A stretch of 45,225 bases of DNA from Bacteroidota bacterium (GTDB lineage: Bacteria > Bacteroidota > Bacteroidia > JAADEI01). Of this stretch, positions 26,041 to 35,243 are shown piece by piece. Location: positions 1 to 45,225 of the forward strand of contig JALWYU010000078.1 in NCBI GenBank assembly GCA_026992635.1, given 5' to 3'. Both the position numbers and the translations under genes were made by a program. Under the pieces are notes generated by a model. That model searched no databases and had not been told where the DNA came from. It saw only the letters and a list, made by a program, of their open reading frames with translations. Positions within the stretch are counted from its first letter, which is position 1, and every line of letters starts with the position of its first letter.

Positions 26041-27795
26041 TCACCACGAAACCATCAACGGAACACGATACACCCGGGAAGTCCCCAACCGCCAGAGAAC
26101 AGCAATATAAAACGACGAACCAGAAACCACAACACCCTCAGGCAACCGAACCCGTACCCCATCACCTGCCAAACCCTCCACACTCCAAACATGCACAACC
26201 CGACCCACTAAATCCGTGAGCTGAACCATCCACCTGCCCGACGACGGTAACCGCAAACAAATCCACGAATCTCCACAACTCCACACACGAATCCCAGACG
26301 CAGACACAACACCCGGCACAACCAGCCCGGTCGACGGCGACGACACCCCACGAATCAACACCGGAATAAACACACTATCACGATTCTGGTCAATCACCTG
26401 AAAAACATGAATCCCATTGGGCACCTCACAAAAAACCGAATCGCCCGACCACACATTCGCCGCAGGATTGTAATAAATATAAGGAGGTGCCCCTCCACGA
26501 ACATGCAACGTGACGCGCGCACCCCACGCACAGCCCGCAGACGAAACCGTCGCCCACGCACGCAACCGATCCGCCGTACGAAATCCTACCCACTGCGCAT
26601 TGTTCACCTGACAGAAATCACGCGCATTGACCGGAAACACCATAACCCGTAACTGTTGATTCAGTGGCAACCCCCGCAAATACGCAAATGTATCTGGCGC
26701 TTCCACCAGCGCCTCCTTTACCACCTGACTCCCCTGAAATACACTCACCACATAAAAATCCGCATTCGCAACCGGCGACCAGTGCACAAGCACCTGATCC
26801 GCACTCACCGCCACCGTACGCGGAACACGAAATACCGCCGTAGACGACAATTCCGGCGTATTATCCGTAATGGACTGAATCCACTGACGCGAACCCCACG
26901 TCTGAATCACTGCACGCATATGCTGCATCTGTTCATTAGAAAAGCGCTGCACACAATAATCATCCGCATACGACATGATCAGCGTATGATCCGGATCCAG
27001 CGTATCCCACGGCAACGGACAAAACGACGGCTCCGTCTCGTCACCCTGATAAGGACACGACCACCGATAATTCAAATAATCCGCTCGCGTATCGCAAAAC
27101 CGATCACCACACGTACTGCAATTACTCCCATCTACACACTCCGTGCAGTCAATTTGCGCAAAGGTGTGGGGTAAGCCCAGCCAGTGCCCAATCTCATGGG
27201 AAAGCGTCGCAGAAGGAACCGGCAAATCCCCATTACAGTTGTTGGCAACCGTCACTTCATCCGCCCCACAACACCCAAAACACCCACAAACACCTGGAAC
27301 ACCACAATACGCATTGCTCCCCATAAAAAACACATGCATGTAATTCGCATGCGTCGCCGCATTCTGAACCAGATTTAGACTCGCAGAAGTATTCCCATTG
27401 TACGCGCTGGTATTTTGATACCAGAAAATCGCTTGCGGCGAAACCAAAAACCGAATGCGCGCAGGCGCAAACCGCGCCGTCGCATCACACAACGCCCGAA
27501 AAATCTCATACAATGGCTCGCAACCCGTCCCATCACTCCGACACAAAATATGCAAAGCAATGGGAATGAAAAACGTATCCGAAGACTGACTCCGATCAAC
27601 AACCAATCCCGCCGTACGACCACGGAGTAATTCCACCTGCCAGCCCTGCAACTCCGAACCACACGGATACCGCCACACCGACTGACCCAAAACCCGATCC
27701 ATCACACCCACCACCAACAACAACAAAGCAAACCCCAGCAAACCCCCAACCCAAACACGCACAACACCAACCCCCTTAGTCCGACACCAAACCAT
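26041..27795 (-). CDS. Secreted M43-family (cytophagalysin/pappalysin-like) zinc metalloprotease with T9SS type-A-like C-terminal domain
   Basis: Start MVWCRTKGVGVVRVWVGGLLGFALLLLVV at 27795. HEIGHWLGLPHTF (HExxHxxGxxH), downstream SYADDYCVQRFSNEQMQHM. C-term WMVQLTDLVGRVVHVWSVEG resembles type-A CTD. Confidence 0.88.
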   Translation of the reverse strand: MVWCRTKGVGVVRVWVGGLLGFALLLLVVGVMDRVLGQSVWRYPCGSELQGWQVELLRGRTAGLVVDRSQSSDTFFIPIALHILCRSDGTGCEPLYEIFRALCDATARFAPARIRFLVSPQAIFWYQNTSAYNGNTSASLNLVQNAATHANYMHVFFMGSNAYCGVPGVCGCFGCCGADEVTVANNCNGDLPVPSATLSHEIGHWLGLPHTFAQIDCTECVDGSNCSTCGDRFCDTRADYLNYRWSCPYQGDETEPSFCPLPWDTLDPDHTLIMSYADDYCVQRFSNEQMQHMRAVIQTWGSRQWIQSITDNTPELSSTAVFRVPRTVAVSADQVLVHWSPVANADFYVVSVFQGSQVVKEALVEAPDTFAYLRGLPLNQQLRVMVFPVNARDFCQVNNAQWVGFRTADRLRAWATVSSAGCAWGARVTLHVRGGAPPYIYYNPAANVWSGDSVFCEVPNGIHVFQVIDQNRDSVFIPVLIRGVSSPSTGLVVPGVVSASGIRVWSCGDSWICLRLPSSGRWMVQLTDLVGRVVHVWSVEGLAGDGVRVRLPEGVVVSGSSFYIAVLWRLGTSRVYRVPLMVSW

Positions 27796-27839
27796 TACTC
27801 TCCCCTTTTGCCAGAAATTTTCCTTTTGAACACATGCCC

Positions 27840-27853
27840 TACCTTTCAAGGTA
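27840..27853. promoter_or_regulatory. Palindrome TACCTT-TC-AAGGTA in a divergent intergenic region (candidate operator)
   Basis: Perfect 6-bp arms, 2-bp spacer, between the divergent M43 protease and lipoprotein/Crp-Fnr genes. Confidence 0.3.
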
Positions 27854-27919
27854 AGGAACTCCTGACAAAATCCAGAAGTTTTTCTCAGTGCAGGGCACAA
27901 ACAGACAAGAACTCCAGCC

Positions 27920-28453
27920 ATGGCGCAAGAACAACCTGTCCACCAACAGAAAAAACACTGGTCCATCCACCTGAAACCCCGCACAACAGCACTCTTCGTC
28001 AGCCTGGCATTGCTGGTCACCTGCCAGAACAACACCAACAACAACAAACCAGAACACCCCACCAAACCCACACCCACCTCCACAATCTCCCCCGCAAAAA
28101 AAGAAGACAACGACGCACCCAGCCAGAAAACTCCCCCTTCCACTCCGCCTTCCCCACACGCTTCCACAAATACACACACGGACGATAAACAGGCAACCCA
28201 CTCCTCCAGCCCCTCTACACACACCTACGCCTGGCAACCACTCATCAATGAATACCACCGCCTATACTGCCAGATGGAGCAACTGGGCGCAATCCAGAAT
28301 AACCCCGCCAACCAGGAAAAAAAGATGGCGCAAATCCGAGCACGCATGGAACAACTCCAAACCCAGATCCACAAAACCATGCAATCCATCCAGGACAGCA
28401 CCGAACAACAAGCCTTCCTCCAGGCAATGGAAAAAATGATTCAATGCCCATAA
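27920..28453 (+). CDS. Putative lipoprotein of unknown function with low-complexity linker and C-terminal helical domain
   Basis: MAQEQPVHQQKKHWSIHLKPRTTALFVSLALLVTCQNN (lipobox-like LVTC, suboptimal -1 residue), T/P/S/H-rich linker, MEQLGAIQNNPANQEKKMAQIRARMEQLQTQIHKTMQ. Overlaps the next gene by 10 nt. Confidence 0.6.
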   Translation: MAQEQPVHQQKKHWSIHLKPRTTALFVSLALLVTCQNNTNNNKPEHPTKPTPTSTISPAKKEDNDAPSQKTPPSTPPSPHASTNTHTDDKQATHSSSPSTHTYAWQPLINEYHRLYCQMEQLGAIQNNPANQEKKMAQIRARMEQLQTQIHKTMQSIQDSTEQQAFLQAMEKMIQCP

Positions 28454-29172
28454 AGAAATCCATTCACGCCCCCATCCCACCCGTCTTCTGCGAAAACTGC
28501 CAGTGCTGGCCCTCCTCCGTCTGGCACCGAATGACACCCGAAGAATACGACCAGCTCATCGTGGAAAAACACTATCAGCGCTTCAAAAAAGGCGAGTACA
28601 TCTTCCGAATCGGACAAACACCGACCGTCCTCTACTGTGTCTACGCCGGAAAAGTCAAACTGGTCCGACACGACGAATATGGCAATATGGTCATTGTCCG
28701 GCTCGCCCGAGAAGGCGACCTCCTGGGCTACCGATCCCTCTTAGGCAATACACCTTACAAAGCCGATGCAATTGCCCTCACCGACGTCTCCGTCTGCACA
28801 ATTCCTGTCCACCTCATCCGAAAAGCCCTCAAAGAAAACCCGGAAGTAACTCAGGCGTTCTTCCAGCGCCTCGCCCAGGACCTCTCCTGGGCAGAAAGCC
28901 GCATCACTGCGATGGCAACCCAATCCGTACGCGAACGCATCATGCATATGCTCCTCTTCCTGGAAATGTTTTTTGGCGTAGACGACGAAGGGTTCATCAA
29001 CCTGCCCCTATCACGCACAGAACTCGCCCAGCTCATCGGAACCGCACCCGAAACACTCATCCGACAACTCCACCGCTTAGAAGAAATGGGTTTCCTTGAA
29101 CTCTCAGGCAAACGACGAATCCGACTCCTCCAAAAAGAAAAAATGCTACAAATCCTGGCACTGGTTGACTAA
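28444..29172 (+). CDS. Crp/Fnr family transcriptional regulator (FNR-like cysteine arrangement)
   Basis: cNMP-binding fold (KKGEYIFRIGQTPTVLYCVYAGKVKLVRHDEYGNMVIVRLAREGDLLGY) plus HTH (LPLSRTELAQLIGTAPETLIRQLHRLEEMGFLEL). N-term FCENCQCW and C118 (VSVCTIPV). Confidence 0.92.
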   Translation: MPIKKSIHAPIPPVFCENCQCWPSSVWHRMTPEEYDQLIVEKHYQRFKKGEYIFRIGQTPTVLYCVYAGKVKLVRHDEYGNMVIVRLAREGDLLGYRSLLGNTPYKADAIALTDVSVCTIPVHLIRKALKENPEVTQAFFQRLAQDLSWAESRITAMATQSVRERIMHMLLFLEMFFGVDDEGFINLPLSRTELAQLIGTAPETLIRQLHRLEEMGFLELSGKRRIRLLQKEKMLQILALVD

Positions 29173-29179
29173 ACCCCTA

Positions 29180-30625
29180 TCACGCAACCAGAGAAGAAGA
29201 CGACGCACGCAACAACACAATATTCTCCACATGCGGCGTGTGCGGAAACATATCTATGGGTTGAATGGTCTGAATCGTATACCCCCCTTCATGAACCAGA
29301 TAAGCACAATCCCGGGCTTGCGTAACCGGATTACAACTCACGTACACAATCCGCGACGGACGAACCTGACACAACACCTGTAACACACTGCGCGTCATGC
29401 CACTGCGCGCCGGATCCGTAACCACCAGCGTGGGACGCCAGCCCTCACGAATCAACCGCGGCAACACACGCTTCACATCACCTGCATAAAACACAGCATT
29501 GGGCAAATTATTGAGCTGGGCGTTTTCCCGGGCGCGCTCCACCGCCTCCTGGACAATCTCCACACCGGCAACGCGCCGAACATGCGGGGCAAACAACAGC
29601 GTGAACGTCCCCGTACCACAGTACAAATCCAGAACCGTATCCGTCGGCTCAGGCTGCGCAATCTCTAAGACCCGATCAAACAGCCGATCCACCTGGTACA
29701 AATTCGTCTGAAAAAAGGAACGAGGACCAATCCGAAAGCGCAAACCCAGCACACGCTCCTCAATATATCGCTCGCCCCACAAATGAAAAAACGTAACCCC
29801 CTGACTCAGCGATTCATTCCGTTTGGGATTCACCGCTGTATACCAGGACACCACATGACGTAACCCCGGATACAACTCCTGCTTCATCAATTGAATGACC
29901 GACTCATCCCGACGCGTCAACACCAAAACCACCATCAACGCCTTCTCCTTCGTAATACGTAAAAGCAGAGTTCGCGCCAATCCCCGATGATAATGAGGAT
30001 TATAACCCGGAATCCGATGCCGACGCAAAAACTCCGCAAACGCCGAACGCACCTCCTCCATCTCCACAGGAATAATCCGGCATACCTCTAAGGGAAGAAC
30101 ACGTTCCCACGAACCCCTAGGATGCAACCCCAGAACCGGCTCACCACGAACATCCCCAATAGAAAACTCCATCTTATTGCGAAACCCTTCCGTTACCGGC
30201 GAAGGTAAAACATGTGGAATTGCCAAACCCGTAAATCCACCCACCTGAACAAACGCATCCTCTACAATCGCACGCTTCAACTCCAGCTGAACACTGTACG
30301 GAATATCCTGCCAGGCACAGCCCCCACAAACCCCAAAATGCGGACAAAATGCCTTTTGCCGCCTAGGATGCGCACGAACCACCTCCTCCACAACCGCTTC
30401 TATATAATCACGGCGCTCACGCTGAACACGCACAACCACCTCTTCACCCGGATAACCCCCTTCCACCAAAACCACCTTCCCATTGGGTAAGTGACCCAGC
30501 ATCTTACCGCCAGGCACAACACGCTCTAAACGCAACCGATATCGCGTAACACGACGACCACCACGAACCCCCGAAGAAGAGACAGACCCCCTCCCTGCCG
30601 ACATACCCGACGCCTTCTCAGACAT
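29180..30625 (-). CDS. 23S rRNA (uracil(1939)-C(5))-methyltransferase RlmD/RumA-like
   Basis: TRAM region, Fe-S motif CPHFGVCGGCAWQ, FFQTNLYQVDRLFDRVLEIA, VLDLYCGTGTFTLLFA, VVTDPARSGM, IVYVSCNPVTQARD. ORF opens at 30661; Met at 30625 limits overlap with the upstream ALDH gene. Confidence 0.9.
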   Translation of the reverse strand: MSEKASGMSAGRGSVSSSGVRGGRRVTRYRLRLERVVPGGKMLGHLPNGKVVLVEGGYPGEEVVVRVQRERRDYIEAVVEEVVRAHPRRQKAFCPHFGVCGGCAWQDIPYSVQLELKRAIVEDAFVQVGGFTGLAIPHVLPSPVTEGFRNKMEFSIGDVRGEPVLGLHPRGSWERVLPLEVCRIIPVEMEEVRSAFAEFLRRHRIPGYNPHYHRGLARTLLLRITKEKALMVVLVLTRRDESVIQLMKQELYPGLRHVVSWYTAVNPKRNESLSQGVTFFHLWGERYIEERVLGLRFRIGPRSFFQTNLYQVDRLFDRVLEIAQPEPTDTVLDLYCGTGTFTLLFAPHVRRVAGVEIVQEAVERARENAQLNNLPNAVFYAGDVKRVLPRLIREGWRPTLVVTDPARSGMTRSVLQVLCQVRPSRIVYVSCNPVTQARDCAYLVHEGGYTIQTIQPIDMFPHTPHVENIVLLRASSSSLVA

Positions 30626-32201
30626 CAAACCGAATTCCCTGAGCCAGCGGCAATGACTCACCCCAGTTGATCGTTACCGTCTGCCTGCGCATGTACGCTT
30701 TCCAGGCATCGCTCCCGGCTTCTCTACCTCCACCCGTGTCCTTCTCGCCGCCAAACGCACCACCAATCTCCGCACCCGACGTGCCCGTATTCACATTGGC
30801 AATCCCACAATCCGAACCCTTCGCAGACAAAAACAACTCCACCTCCCGAAGATCCGTACTGAAAATCGCTGAAGACAACCCCTGCGGCACACCATTGTTC
30901 AACGCAATCGCCTCTTCTATCTCCCGATAACGAAACACATACAGCAATGGCGCAAAGGTTTCTTCACAGGTAATGGGACATACCGCCGGTGCATACCCAA
31001 TCGCCGGACGAACATACAACCGCGAAGGATAACCCTCTAAAACCTCACCACCATACAACAGCCGACCACCCTCCGCACGCAACTGCTCCTGAGCCGTTAG
31101 AAACGTCTGAACTGCCTCGCCTCCCACTAACGGACCCACATGCACACCTTCCTCTAAGGGATTCCCAATGCGCAACTGCCGATACACCTTAATCAACCGC
31201 TCTACAAACGTATCGTAAATAGACTCGTGCAGGATCAGGCGACGCAACGTCGTACAGCGCTGACCCGCAGTTCCCACCGCCGCAAACACCACAGCACGCA
31301 ACGCCAGATCTAAGTTCGCCGACGGCGTAACAATCGCCGCATTATTCCCGCCCAGCTCCAAGATCGTCCTCCCCAAGCGCGCCGCCACACGTTCCGCCAC
31401 CTTCCTCCCCGCAGAAATAGAACCCGTAAACGACACCAGCGGCACGTCCTTACTGTCCACAAGCACTGAACCAATCGCACCCGACGTGCCCGCCACCACA
31501 TTCACCACACCCTCGGGCAACGACCACCGACGCAAAACACGCGCAACAATCTGCTGAACCGCTAACGCACAAAACGGCGTAACCGACGAAGGCTTCCACA
31601 CCACCGTATCCCCACACACCAAAGCAATCATTGCATTCCACGACCAGACCGCCACCGGAAAATTAAACGCCGTAATCACCGCAACCACACCCAGTGGATG
31701 CCACTGCTCGTACAGCCGATGATGTTCACGCTCCGAAGCCATCGTCAACCCATACAACTGACGCGATAAACCCACGGCAAAATCACACATGTCAATCCAC
31801 TCCTGAACCTCACCCCGTGCCTCCTCTATGATCTTGCCCATCTCCAGAGTGACCAGCCGTGCCAGCTGCTCTTTGTGCCGACGCACTTCATCGGCAATCT
31901 CCCGCACCAGCTGACCACGCTTGGGCGCAGGAATCATTCGCCACACATTAAACGCTTCCTTCGCCCTGCTAACCACCTCTTCCACCTGCTCAGGCGTGGG
32001 CTGATTCACCGTACCCAGCAACTCACCCGTAATCGGCGTATACGACGGCAAAGGCTCTCCCTGCGCATCCAGCCAATCCACACCAGTACTCAACCCCGAC
32101 TGCCCCTCCCTGCGCAACTCAAAATACCGCAAGACGTCCTCCCACACCGCCTGAACCTGCTGACGAACCGATTCCACCGACGACGACGAACCCACCTGCA
32201 T
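30618..32201 (-). CDS. Aldehyde dehydrogenase, ALDH7/antiquitin-like (alpha-aminoadipic semialdehyde dehydrogenase family)
   Basis: GVVAVITAFNFPVAVWSWNAMIALVCGDTVVWKPS, ILELGGNNAAIVTPSANLDLALRAVVFAAVGTAGQRCTTLRRL, NVNTGTSGAEIGGAFGGEKDTGGGREAGSDAWKAYMRRQT. Confidence 0.94.
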   Translation of the reverse strand: MQVGSSSSVESVRQQVQAVWEDVLRYFELRREGQSGLSTGVDWLDAQGEPLPSYTPITGELLGTVNQPTPEQVEEVVSRAKEAFNVWRMIPAPKRGQLVREIADEVRRHKEQLARLVTLEMGKIIEEARGEVQEWIDMCDFAVGLSRQLYGLTMASEREHHRLYEQWHPLGVVAVITAFNFPVAVWSWNAMIALVCGDTVVWKPSSVTPFCALAVQQIVARVLRRWSLPEGVVNVVAGTSGAIGSVLVDSKDVPLVSFTGSISAGRKVAERVAARLGRTILELGGNNAAIVTPSANLDLALRAVVFAAVGTAGQRCTTLRRLILHESIYDTFVERLIKVYRQLRIGNPLEEGVHVGPLVGGEAVQTFLTAQEQLRAEGGRLLYGGEVLEGYPSRLYVRPAIGYAPAVCPITCEETFAPLLYVFRYREIEEAIALNNGVPQGLSSAIFSTDLREVELFLSAKGSDCGIANVNTGTSGAEIGGAFGGEKDTGGGREAGSDAWKAYMRRQTVTINWGESLPLAQGIRFDV

Positions 32202-32286
32202 TCCTTACCTGGATTTTGCATGAAAACGATTGGCAAAACCCGGAAAGTTCCGCTCTCCCACGACCGACTCCCCACCACACCCCCGC

Positions 32287-35205
32287 CTAACGCGTGAACA
32301 AAAACTCACGCGTCAATGGAATCACCTCCCGATCCAGCAACTCCGTAAACGGATTCTCCGGAGCAACCAGAATCAACTGATATGCACCCTCTTGAATCCA
32401 CCGCCGATGCCAGCTGCGCAAACTACCCAGCTGCAACGTATCCAAACGAATAGCCCAATCCAGCGAACCCCCATACACCCACGAACGAAACGCATACCAC
32501 ACCGCCTCCTCCGGATCCGAAGGAACCATTGCCTCAGCAAGCGTCGCCGTCACCCACGCCCACTCAAGTAACTCCATCTGATACGAGGGCTCGGTGATCA
32601 ACCGGGCAGTCTGCGCCCAGGCTTCCTGAACCTCCTCAGCCGGCACCATCAACTCACACACACAATAAACAGGCGCCTCCGACCACATCGGCTCCGTATA
32701 CCCACACTCCAGAGGATACACCGAAAACCGCTGAAACAACAAATTGAGAAACACTTCATGCGCACGCACCACAGGAATATACTCCCGCTTGTACTGAACC
32801 GGCTGAAAATACACCGCTAAATATGCCGTATCATTCTTCGCCCGATAATAGAACAGGGCAGGCGTGCGCTGCGCAACCAGCACCTCACGCAGACGCATAG
32901 CAGGCAAGCGCCACTGAAACCGCTTCGGATAAAACGAGGTACGCACCCACTGAAGCAACGCCCTGCCATCCACCTCTCCCCAAACCAAAATAAACGGAAA
33001 CGACGCAAGAATACTATCCCGGTACAACGCCATCAAATGCGGAGACAAATACTGCAGCTGATCATCCGTGGGACGATACCGATACCGAGAATACTCCCCA
33101 TACAGCACAAACTGCAATGCCGCATCCGCAACCACCCCTATAGAACGTTCTTCCTTTGCCCGGCGTGCCTTCTCCTCATCCTGCAAATACGTGAAGACAT
33201 CCGGACCCAAAACAGGACTGAAAAACACCGCACGAAACGCCACTAAACACGCTGAAACCTCCTCGGGCGGCGCCGTCACCGCCACATGAAACCCTAAGTC
33301 ATCGGCAGAAAATTGAATCGCACACTCATGTTGCGCCAGCCACCGTTGGAACGCCTCGGGCGGCAACGTATCCGCACCTGCACTGTTCCAGGCTTCCGCC
33401 AGTAACGACAACCAGGGATTGTCCAGCGTCCCATAGGGAAACAGAAAATGAATATGGGCGTTGCCATCGGGCGACTGACCCACCCTGAACACAACCGGAA
33501 CACTATCCAGACAAAGCGTATCTACCTGAAAACCCGAAGCCCTCAAATCAGGACGACGCCTCAGCCATTCAACCAACTCCTGCGCACGACGCAAATAACC
33601 CAATGCCTCTTCCGAAAACATCGTCTGTGCCAGCGGCAAAGCAACCGATGGCGGCGAAGACACATCCTCTAACTCCAGTGGCACACCTGGCGACGACGAA
33701 TTCACCGCATAATAGCGAAGGGAAGGCGCCTCCAGCAACCGCCTCGCAACACGACGAACCGCCTCTTCATTCAATGCACTCAGCCTCTGCAAAAACTGCT
33801 CATAGTGCTTCCAGCCCTGACCAAACACCACCTCCGACAAAATATACTCCCAGGACGAAGGATCCGTCAAATCCCGCTGAAAATCACTAATTAACTGACG
33901 GTGCGCCCACGCAAACCGCGCCCGCGAAAACCGACCCTCCGCAACCATCTCCAGTACATTCCGAACAATCCGATACGCACCATTCAACGACTTCTCACCA
34001 TAAGGCTCCTGAGGCACAAAGAAAATCGCAAAGACCCCAGACCGACTCAGCGGAACATAATGCGCATACGCCGAAGTAACCAAGCCCAAAAGCATCAACG
34101 AATCCAGCAACCCCGCATACGCATCATTGTTCAACAAATAACTCAGCAAATAATACGCAGGCGCTTCCTCCGACAAAAGCGGCGCGGCAACCATACCCCA
34201 CATCCCCATCGCATAAGTCGCCCACTTCTCACGAACGACACGTTCACCCTGCCAGCCCGGAGAAAACGCCGGCACCTCCGGAAATGCACGCTGACCACTA
34301 CCGGCACGCCTCCCACCAGAAGACGACTCACCACGAAGCACACCATCTATCACCTGAAACAGCGCACCCGGATCCCGTAACCACTCCCGCGGAAACCCGC
34401 CAATCAAATAAACCACAGTGTTCTGAGGGATATACGCCTGCTCCACAAACCGGTAAATGTGCTTGAGCGTATACGTGGGCAGCGCACGAACCACACCATG
34501 AACGTCCACACTGTAAGGATGACCCCGAAAGAAATGATACAAAAACCGCTCCTGAAAATACGCTACCTCATCCGAACGCAACCGACTAAGCCCCTGATAC
34601 TGAACCTGCAATGCCTCCGGTAAACGCGCATAGCTCCCCGACCACCACAACTTGAGCAACATCTCTAAGGCAAGCAAACTGCTCACTGCAGGCACCTCCA
34701 CCGAAAACATACTCACCTCCTGATCCACAGTAGAATACACCTCCGAAGCACCCAGCAGCTGAAACGACTGATCCACCTCCTGCGGCAACAACACATCATA
34801 AAACTGATTCCAAACCTCCAGATTTGCATACGGAGACTCCGACATCACCAGCTCCCGAGCACCCACAAACGACGACGGACTCGTCACGCCCCACTGACCC
34901 GTCCCACTCCAGAACAAAAAGCGCATCAACGAAGCCGTACCCACCGGAACCCCCGCCAGACTATCCGACGATAACCCCGCACGAACCAGCACACCCACAC
35001 GCACAAAACGTACATGCGGAAGATACACCAGATACACACGCAATCCCGACGAATGCATATGCTCCACCACCTCTAACCCCACAGGCAACCGAAACGACTG
35101 ACTCCACACCCGCCACCCAACCAACAAACCATACACCACAACACAACTCCAAACAACCCACTTACCCATACGTACAAGCCACCCGCTACAAGACCTGCCC
35201 ATCAC
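32287..35205 (-). CDS. M16-like (insulinase/pitrilysin-fold) exported protein lacking HxxEH; probable pseudo-peptidase
   Basis: 972 aa. VGVLVRAGLSSDSLAGVPVGTASLMRFLFWSGTGQWG at the M16 active-site position; GHPYSVDVHG and YIPQNTVVYLIGGF (M16-like); second half FLFPYGTLDNPWLSLLAEAWNSAGADTLPPEAFQRWLAQH. No HxxEH or HxxxH/E inverzincin motif found by eye. Confidence 0.75.
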   Translation of the reverse strand: MMGRSCSGWLVRMGKWVVWSCVVVYGLLVGWRVWSQSFRLPVGLEVVEHMHSSGLRVYLVYLPHVRFVRVGVLVRAGLSSDSLAGVPVGTASLMRFLFWSGTGQWGVTSPSSFVGARELVMSESPYANLEVWNQFYDVLLPQEVDQSFQLLGASEVYSTVDQEVSMFSVEVPAVSSLLALEMLLKLWWSGSYARLPEALQVQYQGLSRLRSDEVAYFQERFLYHFFRGHPYSVDVHGVVRALPTYTLKHIYRFVEQAYIPQNTVVYLIGGFPREWLRDPGALFQVIDGVLRGESSSGGRRAGSGQRAFPEVPAFSPGWQGERVVREKWATYAMGMWGMVAAPLLSEEAPAYYLLSYLLNNDAYAGLLDSLMLLGLVTSAYAHYVPLSRSGVFAIFFVPQEPYGEKSLNGAYRIVRNVLEMVAEGRFSRARFAWAHRQLISDFQRDLTDPSSWEYILSEVVFGQGWKHYEQFLQRLSALNEEAVRRVARRLLEAPSLRYYAVNSSSPGVPLELEDVSSPPSVALPLAQTMFSEEALGYLRRAQELVEWLRRRPDLRASGFQVDTLCLDSVPVVFRVGQSPDGNAHIHFLFPYGTLDNPWLSLLAEAWNSAGADTLPPEAFQRWLAQHECAIQFSADDLGFHVAVTAPPEEVSACLVAFRAVFFSPVLGPDVFTYLQDEEKARRAKEERSIGVVADAALQFVLYGEYSRYRYRPTDDQLQYLSPHLMALYRDSILASFPFILVWGEVDGRALLQWVRTSFYPKRFQWRLPAMRLREVLVAQRTPALFYYRAKNDTAYLAVYFQPVQYKREYIPVVRAHEVFLNLLFQRFSVYPLECGYTEPMWSEAPVYCVCELMVPAEEVQEAWAQTARLITEPSYQMELLEWAWVTATLAEAMVPSDPEEAVWYAFRSWVYGGSLDWAIRLDTLQLGSLRSWHRRWIQEGAYQLILVAPENPFTELLDREVIPLTREFLFTR

Positions 35206-35243
35206 CCATTACTTTTGCTGAATAACTTACGCTATCCAGCCAT

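Noticed and set aside
30618-32201. ALDH7/antiquitin gene as evidence for a lysine-catabolic cluster
   Set aside because: The enzyme assignment is sound, but neighbours (rlmD, M16-like) are unrelated to lysine degradation, so no pathway cluster is supported.
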